Shown here: positions 8,463 to 15,355 of the stretch, one piece after another
How positions within the stretch are numbered: position 1 is the stretch's first letter
Layout of the letters: every line of letters begins with the position of its first letter
Source of the DNA: an uncultured Collinsella sp.
GTDB lineage: Bacteria; Actinomycetota; Coriobacteriia; Coriobacteriales; Coriobacteriaceae
Length of the DNA stretch: 64,000 bases
Direction of reading: 5' to 3'
Assembly (NCBI GenBank): GCA_900549745.1
Contig: URPJ01000004.1
Span: 1 to 64,000, forward strand
Notes under the pieces: generated by a model
The model's database searches: none
What the model was told of the DNA's origin: nothing
Seen by the model: the letters and a program-made list of their open reading frames with translations, nothing else
Made by a program: the position numbers and the translations under genes

Positions 8463-9887
8463 GTGGTCTTCGCCCCCCAGGGAAAACATACGCTGTCGCA
8501 CCGCGTTTTTGTGACGATCTTTGTCTGCGCCATGGCGGTTATCGTGGCGTTTACGGTGCTGGGTGCGTTCTTTGTGCAAAACACCTTGGCGGATGCCACG
8601 AGTACCAATCTGGCGCAGGAAACCGAGCTCATTGCTGCCGCTCTCGACGAACAGCAGGAGCCCATCCCGTTCTTGCGTAGCCTTGATCGCGAGGACTTGC
8701 GAATCACGCTGATTAACAAGGATGGATCGGTTGCCTACGACAACGAGGCGTCGCCTTCCGCACTGCCCAACCATGGCGATCGCCCCGAGGTCATCGAGGC
8801 CTTTGAGAGTGGTTTGGGTTCCGCGGAGCGCGCAAGCTCTACGCTCGACGAGATTATGCTGTATCGCGCCGTCGCCCTTGATAACGGCCAGGTTGTCCGC
8901 TTGGCGCAGGCCCAGCCTGGCGTTACGGCGATTTTGCTGTCGATGGTGGCGCCGATGCTGCTTATCGCAGCAGCGGGTGCGGTACTCTCGTTTTTTATGG
9001 CGCGCCGCGAGTCCCGTGCCATCATCGCGCCGTTGCAAGAGGTGGATTTGGACCACCCACGCCGTAGCTATGAGCACGCCTATGCCGAGATGGTCCCCAT
9101 GCTTGAGCGTATCGAGTCGCAGCGCCAGGAACTCAAGCGCCAAATGGCGGTGCTGGCGGACAACGACCGTATGCGCCGCGAGTTCACGGCGAATATCACC
9201 CATGAGCTCAAGACGCCGCTTACGGCGATTTCGGGCTATGCCGAGCTCATCGCAAACGGCATGGTCGAGGGCGAGGGCGACCTGCGCAACTTTGGCGGTC
9301 GCATCTATCGTGAGGCGGGCCGCTTGGCAGCGCTTGTCAACGATATCCTTACGCTGTCTAACTTGGACGAGGCCGAGCGTGCAACTGAGGGCGAGGCGGT
9401 GCCCATTGGTTCCACGGAGCCTATTGAGCTCTCGCGTGCCATCTACGCGGTTGAGCAGCGTCTTGAACAGGTCGCCCGTCAGGCGAATGTGACGATAAGT
9501 CATGAGACCAAGCCTGTGGTCATCGAAGGCGTGTCGCGCTTGATCGACGAGCTCATCTATAATCTGGCGAGCAACGCCATCCGCTACAATCGACCCGGCG
9601 GTGCGGTTACGCTGCAGTGCGGCACCAACGACGAAGGCCATCCGTTCCTTGCGGTCGCCGACACGGGAATCGGTATCGCGCCTGAAGAACAGGGCAAGGT
9701 ATTTGAGCGGTTCTATCGCGTGGACAAGAGTAGGTCCAAGGCGCGCGGCGGAACCGGTCTGGGGCTTGCAATTGTCAAGCATGCGGCCCTGTATCATCAC
9801 GCCACGCTCGATCTGTCGAGCGAGTTGGGCGTGGGAACCACCATTACGGTGACGTTTCCCATACGGCAGGACGAGCCATTCGCATAG
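8463..9887 (+). CDS. Sensor histidine kinase, PhoR-like
   Basis: A 474-residue kinase with GTG start 8463, immediately behind the regulator. Two membrane segments (about 15-38 and 155-178) enclose an extracytoplasmic domain of about 115 residues. A linker, then His247 in ANITHELKTPL, N box NLASNAIRYN and G box GGTGLGLAIVKH follow. The H box with Glu is canonical, in contrast to the kinase at 5449. It probably phosphorylates the regulator encoded at 7731 and, by analogy with PhoR, may be restrained by the Pst transporter. Confidence 0.9.
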   Translation: MVFAPQGKHTLSHRVFVTIFVCAMAVIVAFTVLGAFFVQNTLADATSTNLAQETELIAAALDEQQEPIPFLRSLDREDLRITLINKDGSVAYDNEASPSALPNHGDRPEVIEAFESGLGSAERASSTLDEIMLYRAVALDNGQVVRLAQAQPGVTAILLSMVAPMLLIAAAGAVLSFFMARRESRAIIAPLQEVDLDHPRRSYEHAYAEMVPMLERIESQRQELKRQMAVLADNDRMRREFTANITHELKTPLTAISGYAELIANGMVEGEGDLRNFGGRIYREAGRLAALVNDILTLSNLDEAERATEGEAVPIGSTEPIELSRAIYAVEQRLEQVARQANVTISHETKPVVIEGVSRLIDELIYNLASNAIRYNRPGGAVTLQCGTNDEGHPFLAVADTGIGIAPEEQGKVFERFYRVDKSRSKARGGTGLGLAIVKHAALYHHATLDLSSELGVGTTITVTFPIRQDEPFA

Positions 9888-9912
9888 CGATACAACATAG
9901 GTATTGATGCAG

Positions 9913-9947
9913 ACGCCGCATTTGACTTTTGGGTGCGGCGTTGTTGT
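9913..9947 (+). terminator. Candidate terminator after the PhoR-like kinase
   Basis: CGCCGCA (9914-9920) pairs with TGCGGCG (9934-9940), followed by a T-rich but interrupted tract. The loop of 13 nt is long, so efficiency is uncertain. Confidence 0.5.
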
Positions 9948-9973
9948 GCAATTTTACGATTGCTTCCGACATT

Positions 9974-10004
9974 TTTACAGGAGAGCCTGTTTCTTATGTA
10001 TAGA
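9974..10004 (+). promoter_or_regulatory. Candidate promoter of the cpsC-D-B module
   Basis: TTTACA at 9974-9979 is followed by overlapping TATGTA and TATAGA candidates at 9995-10004. Spacing (15 or 19) is imperfect. Confidence 0.3.
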
Positions 10005-10082
10005 GTTTGGTCTCGGTAAAAAGATGCGATAACATACGGACAGTTTTGTCAATCCGAACTGGGGAAATGAAAGGCAAGCTGC

Positions 10083-10739
10083 ATGACCCTTCTCGAACTG
10101 TTCCAGCTGCTGAAGAAGCACCTTAAGCTGGTCATCACCCTTCCGGTGGTCTGCGCGATCGCCATGGGCATCGTGTCCTTCGTTGCGATGGACAACACCT
10201 ATACCGCGACGACGAGCATGTACATTCTCGCCAAGACCGACGATAGCGGTCAGATGAGCTACAACGATCTCTCGGCGAGTCAGATGCTTTCCAACGATAT
10301 CGCCACGCTGCTGGATAGCGATAGCGTTAAGAGCGGCGCAGCCAATGAACTGGGCCTCACTGATCTGGATGACTACAAGGTGTCTGTTTCCTCCGAGACC
10401 ACCACGCGTGTCATTACGCTTTCGGTTACCGGCACCGATGCCAAGGAGACGGCTAAGGTCGCAAAGGCCATGGCCAGCTCGGTGAGTACGGTCGCTCAGA
10501 ACGTCGGCGCTGCCCAGAGCATCAACGTTATCGACGAGGCTAAGACCCCCGAAGCCCCCAGCGGCCCCAAGCGCACGCTGTATATTGCCGTCGCGTTCCT
10601 CGCCGGTATCTTTATCGCAGTCGCCTATGTCGTTTTGGCAGACATGCTCAATACCCGCATCCGCGGTGCCGAAGAGGCAGAAGAGCTCCTGGGCATTCCC
10701 GTTGTTGGCCGAATTCCGGCTATGAAAGGTGGTAAATAG
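10083..10739 (+). CDS. Wzz/CpsC-type polysaccharide co-polymerase and kinase activator
   Basis: A 218-residue membrane protein with the Wzz architecture: N-terminal membrane helix (about 18-38), an extracellular region, and a second helix near 160-182 preceded by a Pro-rich segment (AKTPEAPSGPKR). In Firmicutes such proteins (CpsC, YveK) activate the separate tyrosine kinase through their cytoplasmic C-terminal tail, which here ends RIPAMKGGK. The kinase gene starts 2 bp downstream, so the two are translationally linked. It probably sets chain length in exopolysaccharide or capsule assembly. Confidence 0.85.
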   Translation: MTLLELFQLLKKHLKLVITLPVVCAIAMGIVSFVAMDNTYTATTSMYILAKTDDSGQMSYNDLSASQMLSNDIATLLDSDSVKSGAANELGLTDLDDYKVSVSSETTTRVITLSVTGTDAKETAKVAKAMASSVSTVAQNVGAAQSINVIDEAKTPEAPSGPKRTLYIAVAFLAGIFIAVAYVVLADMLNTRIRGAEEAEELLGIPVVGRIPAMKGGK

Positions 10740-10741
10740 GC

Positions 10742-11479
10742 ATGGCTAAGGCAAAGAACACCGACAAGCTCGTTGTACAGAATGCCGCCAAGACCCTTCT
10801 GGCCAACATCCGCTTTGCGAGCGTGGACGACCCCATCCGCACCATCACCGTTACCTCCTCGATTCCCAACGAGGGCAAGTCTACGGTTTCCATTAACCTT
10901 GCTCAGGCAATCGCCACGAGCGGCAAGTCCGTGCTTCTGGTCGAGGCCGATATGCGCCGCAGGTCCCTTTCCGATATGCTCGGCGTTCGTTCGCGCGGCG
11001 GACTCTATGCGGTCCTTTCCGAGCAGATCTCCATTGACCAGGCAATTGTCGAGACGGGTCAGAAGAACTTCTACTTCCTCGATGCCGAGCCGCATATTCC
11101 CAATCCTGCCGACATCATCGTCTCTCACCGCTTTGCCAAGCTGGTAAAGGCGCTGTCCGCCAAGTTCCAGTACGTCATCTTTGATGCTCCCCCGGTCGGC
11201 ACCTTCATCGATGCTGCCGAGATTGCCAGCCTGACCGACGGCACGCTGTTCGTGGTGCGTGAGGATTTCACCAAGCGCGAGGAGGCGCTCAACGCCATCG
11301 GTCAGCTTAAAAAGTCCGAGAAGGTCAAGCTCATCGGTACCGTTATGAACTACTGCGAGACCGAGACCAGCGAGTACTACTACTCCTACTACACCAAGGA
11401 CGGTAAGAAGGTGAAGAAGGGCTCCGACGATCAGGGGACTTCCAAAAAGGGCATCTTCACCAACCGAGCAAACGTTTAG
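10742..11479 (+). CDS. CpsD/YwqD-type tyrosine-protein kinase
   Basis: Bacterial BY-kinase of 245 residues. The P-loop variant SSIPNEGKST near residues 39-48 is followed by Walker A' (LLVEADMRR) and Walker B (VIFDAPPVG). A C-terminal tyrosine cluster (SEYYYSYYTK) is the usual autophosphorylation site. It works with the membrane partner upstream and is dephosphorylated by the PHP phosphatase encoded 17 bp downstream. The tail is Lys/Gly-rich. Confidence 0.9.
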   Translation: MAKAKNTDKLVVQNAAKTLLANIRFASVDDPIRTITVTSSIPNEGKSTVSINLAQAIATSGKSVLLVEADMRRRSLSDMLGVRSRGGLYAVLSEQISIDQAIVETGQKNFYFLDAEPHIPNPADIIVSHRFAKLVKALSAKFQYVIFDAPPVGTFIDAAEIASLTDGTLFVVREDFTKREEALNAIGQLKKSEKVKLIGTVMNYCETETSEYYYSYYTKDGKKVKKGSDDQGTSKKGIFTNRANV

Positions 11480-11496
11480 TTGATTAAGGCTGACCT

Positions 11497-12147
11497 ATGC
11501 GTGACATTCATTGCCATATCTTGCCGGGTGTAGACGACGGCGCCGCCGATCTCGATGAGAGCTTGGCGATGCTCGAGGCTGCCAAGCGGGCTGGTGTAAC
11601 CAGAATTGTTTGCACTCCTCACTGCCGTGATCCCTATTTTGATTACGACAAGATGTGGGATGCCTTTGAGCTGCTGCGCGATAACGCTGACGGTTTTCCG
11701 CTCCAGATGGGCTTCGAGGTCAACCATCGAAAGCTCGTTGAGCTTGGTATCGATGCCGCGGAGCACTTGCATTTCGATGGGACCAACGAGTTTCTGCTCG
11801 AGCTTTCGACGCATGCCGATGCGTATGCGTTTAGAGAGTACGAGAACACGATTTACGATTTGCAGTGCCGTGGCTACCAGGTGATCATCGCTCATCCTGA
11901 GCGCTATCGTGCGGTTCAAAAGGATGTAAGCGTGGCGGAGCGCCTGGTCGATATGGGCTGCAAGCTGCAGGCTTCGGCGGACTTTATTGCCGGCGGTCGC
12001 TTTGGTCGCGAGAAAAAGCCGGCACAGCGCCTGTTCGATCAGAACCTGTACAGCTTCATCGCGAGCGATGCCCATAACGTGGGTCATTACGATTGCCTGG
12101 CGAAGGCTCGCGCGAAGTTTAGCGTGCGCGGAGCTCATTTTCGCTAA
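11497..12147 (+). CDS. CpsB/YwqE-type PHP tyrosine phosphatase
   Basis: Manganese-dependent PHP-domain protein-tyrosine phosphatase of 216 residues. The metal-binding motifs are clear: DIHCHILPGVDDG at the N-terminus, TPHCRD near 40, HPERY near 135 and SDAHN near 190. The family is usually about 250 residues, so this is a compact member. It completes a CpsC-CpsD-CpsB module. No glycosyltransferase, flippase or polymerase gene follows; the next gene is an unrelated acetyltransferase, so the polysaccharide made under its control must be encoded elsewhere. Confidence 0.9.
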   Translation: MRDIHCHILPGVDDGAADLDESLAMLEAAKRAGVTRIVCTPHCRDPYFDYDKMWDAFELLRDNADGFPLQMGFEVNHRKLVELGIDAAEHLHFDGTNEFLLELSTHADAYAFREYENTIYDLQCRGYQVIIAHPERYRAVQKDVSVAERLVDMGCKLQASADFIAGGRFGREKKPAQRLFDQNLYSFIASDAHNVGHYDCLAKARAKFSVRGAHFR

Positions 12148-12186
12148 AATCTGTCCCTAACGTTCGCATTGAATGAAAGGGCAGCC

Positions 12187-12687
12187 ATGGATATCCAACT
12201 TAAGACGGGATGCTTTGATGACGCGGCGTTGGTGCGCCGCGTCATTTTTATGGACGAGCAGGGCTACGAGAATGAGTTCGACGCTATCGACGAGGATCCG
12301 AACTGCATTCATGTGACGCTCTATGTAGACGGCGAGCTTGCCGGTTGCTCGCGCGTGTTTCCCGAAGAGCTTGAGCACGCGGCTGACGCAGAGGCTCCGG
12401 TGTCGCCGGCGTGCGACTTGGACGAAGGTGTCGCGGCGGGGGAGACCTACATTATGGGGCGCGTGGCCGTGCTGCCGAGCATGCGCCGTCGCGGTTTGGC
12501 GAGCAAGATTGTCGAGGCCAGTGATACGTGCGCGCGTGATGCCGGCGCCAAGCTCATTAAGCTGCATGCTCAGGAATACGTGCTGCCGCTCTATGCCAAG
12601 GCGGGCTACACGCAGATTGCCCCGGTGGACTACGAAGACGAGGGCCAGCCTCATGCCTGGATGGCCAAGCGCGTAGATGGCAGATAG
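12187..12687 (+). CDS. GNAT family N-acetyltransferase (ElaA/YjcF-like)
   Basis: 166 residues, start ATG 12187 after GAAAGGG. The acetyl-CoA binding core is visible as MGRVAVLPSMRRRGLASKIV (about 97-116). Downstream are AQEYVLPLYAKAGY and PHAWMAKRV, the pattern of the ElaA/YjcF subgroup. The substrate is unknown. It lies 39 bp behind the PHP phosphatase gene on the same strand and may be read through from it. Confidence 0.8.
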   Translation: MDIQLKTGCFDDAALVRRVIFMDEQGYENEFDAIDEDPNCIHVTLYVDGELAGCSRVFPEELEHAADAEAPVSPACDLDEGVAAGETYIMGRVAVLPSMRRRGLASKIVEASDTCARDAGAKLIKLHAQEYVLPLYAKAGYTQIAPVDYEDEGQPHAWMAKRVDGR

Positions 12688-12797
12688 GAACGTTCCTTTC
12701 CTGCCGGCAGTTGGGGACACTCCTTGGCAATTGGCGCATCAGAGCGCTCGGACATACAGTTTTTCGATTCCGTATGTATATATGCGCGTTAATGGGT

Positions 12798-12860
12798 TAT
12801 AAAATCTAAGTCTGAACATAGCAGGTCTGCGATGCGGCTCGGGCGACCGAGCCGTTTTTT
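12798..12860 (+). promoter_or_regulatory. htpG leader with a terminator-like hairpin
   Basis: A -10-like TATAAA (12798-12803) is followed by a perfect terminator-type hairpin, CGGCTCG / CGAGCCG (12835-12854), and a T run ending at 12860, only 30 bp before the htpG start. If transcription starts near 12810, the hairpin lies inside the leader and could attenuate htpG or end a small RNA. No CIRCE element is seen. Confidence 0.5.
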
Positions 12861-12890
12861 GCGGACAGGGGTAGCGCGAAAGGACTGCAC

Positions 12891-14915
12891 ATGCGTCAAT
12901 TTAAGACCGAGAGCAAAAAACTGCTCGACCTCATGATCAACTCCATCTACACCAATAAAGAAATCTTCCTGCGCGAGCTTATCTCTAACGCGAGCGACGC
13001 CGTCGACAAGCTCAACTTTAAGAGCCTGCAGGACCCGAGCGTCAAGATCGACCAGGGCGACCTGGCCATTCGCGTCTCCTTTGATAAAGACGCCCGCACC
13101 ATTACCATCTCGGATAACGGCATTGGCATGACCGCCGAGGAGCTGGAGCGCAATCTGGGCACCATCGCCCATTCCGGCTCCGAGGAGTTTAAGACCGAGA
13201 ACGCCGAGCAGCAGGGCTCCGATGTCGACATCATCGGTCAGTTTGGCGTGGGCTTCTACTCGGCTTTTATGGTCGCCAGCCATGTGAAGGTCGTCAGCCG
13301 CGCCTACGGCGAGGATGTCGCCCATGTGTGGGAATCCGACGGTCTTGAGGGCTACACCATCGAGGACGGCGAGCGCGCCGAGCACGGTACCGATGTCATC
13401 CTGACGCTGCGCGAGAACGAGAAGCTCGATGCCGACGGCGAGGCCGAGACCTACGATCGCTTCCTGACCGAGTGGGGTCTCAAGAGCCTGATTCAGCAGT
13501 ACAGTAACTATGTGCGTTACCCGATCCAGATGATGGTGTCCAAGAGCCGCCAGAAACCCAAGCCCGAGGACGCCGGCGACGATTACAAGCCCGAGTACGA
13601 GGACTACCAGGAGCTCGAGACCGTCAATTCCATGACACCGATCTGGAAGAAGCACAGCTCCGATGTCGAGCAGAAGGACTACGACGAGTTCTACAAGTCC
13701 ACGTTCCACGACTTTGACGATCCTGCGCGCACCATCAGCTTCCACGCCGAGGGCACGCTCGAGTATGACGCCCTGCTGTTTGTGCCGGGACGCGCGCCGT
13801 TCGATCTGTACAGCAAGGACTACGAGAAGGGTCTGGCGCTCTACAGCTCCAACGTCCTGATCATGGAGAAGTGCGACGACCTGCTGCCCGACTACTACAA
13901 CTTTGTCCGCGGCGTCGTGGATTCCGCCGACGTGTCGCTCAACATCTCGCGCGAGACGCTGCAGCAGAACCGTCAGCTCAAGGCCATCGCCAAGCGTGTG
14001 GAAAAGAAGATTACCGCCGACCTTGAGGATATGCGTGACAACGACCGCGAGGCCTACGAGAAGTTCTTTGAGAACTTTGGCCGCGGTCTTAAGTACGGCA
14101 TCTACTCGAGCTATGGCATGAAGGCCGATGAGCTCGCCGACCTGTTGCTGTTCTGGTCTGCCAAGGAACAGAAGATGATTACCCTGGCCGAGTATGCCAA
14201 GGGCATGCCTGAGGATCAGAAGGCCATCTACTACGCCGCCGGCGACTCGCGTGAGCGCTTGGCCAAGATGCCCGTGGTAAAGGGCGTGCTCGACCGCGGC
14301 TATGACGTGCTGCTGCTGACGCAGGATGTGGATGAGTTCACGTTCCAGGCTATGCGTGAGTACGTTGCCGCCGATATGCCCAAGATCTACGAGGACGATG
14401 CCGCCCGCGAGGCTGCCGAAAAGGCCGTGGCCGATGGTGCCGAGCCCGAGGTTGAGGATCGTCACCTGGAGCTCAAGAACGTCGCAACCGGTGATCTTGA
14501 CCTGGCGACCGAGGACGAGAAAAAGGAGGCCGAGGACGCCACCAAGGAGAACGAGGACCTCTTTAACGCCATGAAGGAGGCACTCGGCGACAAGGTCGAG
14601 AAGGTTGCCGTCTCCGCGCGCCTGACCGATGCCCCCGCTTGCATCACCACCGAGGGCCCGCTTTCGCTTGAGATGGAGAAGGTGCTCCAGAAGGGACCCG
14701 AGGGCGCGCCCGACGGTATGCCCAAGAGCCAGCGCGTGCTCGAGCTCAACGCCAAGCACCCGGTCTTTGCCAAGCTCGTCGCTGCTCAGAAGGCGGGCGA
14801 CACTGACAAGATCAAGCAGTACTCAGGCTTGCTCTACGATCAGGCCCTGCTGGTCGAGGGCATCCTCCCCGAGGACCCCGTGGCCTTCGCGGCGGCTGTT
14901 TGCAACTTGATGTAG
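12891..14915 (+). CDS. htpG: Molecular chaperone HtpG (Hsp90)
   Basis: Cytosolic ATP-dependent chaperone of 674 residues, start ATG 12891 after AAAGGA. The GHKL ATPase domain shows the Hsp90 signature ELISNASDA near residue 26, DNGIGMT, GTIAHSGSEEF and GQFGVGFYSAFM. Middle-domain hallmarks (LYSSNVLI and SLNISRETLQQNR with the catalytic Arg) follow. The C-terminal half carries an unusually acidic segment (about residues 500-560), making the protein slightly longer than the usual 620-640. It is monocistronic: hairpins bracket it on both sides. Confidence 0.95.
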   Translation: MRQFKTESKKLLDLMINSIYTNKEIFLRELISNASDAVDKLNFKSLQDPSVKIDQGDLAIRVSFDKDARTITISDNGIGMTAEELERNLGTIAHSGSEEFKTENAEQQGSDVDIIGQFGVGFYSAFMVASHVKVVSRAYGEDVAHVWESDGLEGYTIEDGERAEHGTDVILTLRENEKLDADGEAETYDRFLTEWGLKSLIQQYSNYVRYPIQMMVSKSRQKPKPEDAGDDYKPEYEDYQELETVNSMTPIWKKHSSDVEQKDYDEFYKSTFHDFDDPARTISFHAEGTLEYDALLFVPGRAPFDLYSKDYEKGLALYSSNVLIMEKCDDLLPDYYNFVRGVVDSADVSLNISRETLQQNRQLKAIAKRVEKKITADLEDMRDNDREAYEKFFENFGRGLKYGIYSSYGMKADELADLLLFWSAKEQKMITLAEYAKGMPEDQKAIYYAAGDSRERLAKMPVVKGVLDRGYDVLLLTQDVDEFTFQAMREYVAADMPKIYEDDAAREAAEKAVADGAEPEVEDRHLELKNVATGDLDLATEDEKKEAEDATKENEDLFNAMKEALGDKVEKVAVSARLTDAPACITTEGPLSLEMEKVLQKGPEGAPDGMPKSQRVLELNAKHPVFAKLVAAQKAGDTDKIKQYSGLLYDQALLVEGILPEDPVAFAAAVCNLM

Positions 14916-14922
14916 TTAGGTA

Positions 14923-14950
14923 GTTACGCGGTTTTACCAAACCGCGTAAC
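14923..14950 (+). terminator. 12-bp perfect hairpin after htpG
   Basis: GTTACGCGGTTT (14923-14934) pairs perfectly with AAACCGCGTAAC (14939-14950) around TACC. It lies 8 bp after the htpG stop. No T run follows, so it could be a 3' stabilising hairpin rather than a classical terminator. Confidence 0.55.
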
Positions 14951-14970
14951 AGCTCGACGCTGCCCTCAGT

Positions 14971-15119
14971 TCCGCCGTTCTAACGAACGGCGGACCAGTC
15001 GACGCTGCGCGGGCGCCAGAGCGACAACTTGTCATTCAAAGAGGACGGCATGACCAGAAGGTCTATGCCGTCCTCTTTTCATGCCAATTTGTTCGCTCTG
15101 GCGCCCGCTCGCTGGCATT
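14971..15119 (+). repeat. Structured intergenic element, family 1, copy A
   Basis: A 149-bp element related to 20392-20540 on the opposite strand. It starts with the hairpin TCCGCCGTTC / GAACGGCGGA (14971-14994) and continues with CGACGCTGCGCG. It then forms a long stem: a 16-bp outer arm (15009-15024 with 15093-15108), an inner GAGGACGGCAT / ATGCCGTCCTC, and the apical hairpin GACCAGAAGGTC. It ends in GCTCGCTGGCATT. The stems differ from copy B but remain paired; ends and apex are conserved. The rest of the 440-bp gap between htpG and the YhgE gene holds the hairpin at 14923 and the inverted repeat at 15152. Confidence 0.8.
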
Positions 15120-15151
15120 GCCAAAACATCGACGTTGCCGTGGTCCTAAGT

Positions 15152-15205
15152 AGTCATTGGGGACGTTCTTGTTTGACTAGTCGTTTAAGAACGTCCCCGA
15201 TGACT
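15152..15205. repeat. 19-bp inverted repeat containing GGGGACGTTCTT
   Basis: Bases 15152-15170 and 15187-15205 are inverted copies with one mismatch around a 16-nt spacer. GGGGAC-containing inverted repeats recur in this window (23641, 59490, 63215). Confidence 0.65.
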
Positions 15206-15237
15206 ATTTGAATTGCTAATTTGTGCGGGTTGTGGTT

Positions 15238-15266
15238 TTGTGACCTGCTGAAATTTAGGATACTGT
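15238..15266 (+). promoter_or_regulatory. Candidate promoter of the YhgE/Pip gene pair
   Basis: TTGTGA (15238-15243) and TACTGT (15261-15266) are 17 bp apart. CTGTACAT is directly repeated as CTGTACATCTGTAC across and just after the -10, a possible operator. Confidence 0.45.
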
Positions 15267-15355
15267 ACATCTGTACGTTAACTCATCTTCGTAGTATATT
15301 GCTACCCGCAAAACTCAACACCATTGTGCTTTGAGACGTTAAAGCGCCTACTACA

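Noticed and set aside
7611..9800. 729-codon open frame antisense to the PhoR-like kinase and its regulator
   Set aside because: High-GC shadow frame: no start signal, no recognisable domain, and both genes on the other strand have complete motifs.
12789..14759. 656-codon open frame antisense to htpG
   Set aside because: Low-complexity Leu/Gly/Val translation produced by codon bias of htpG.
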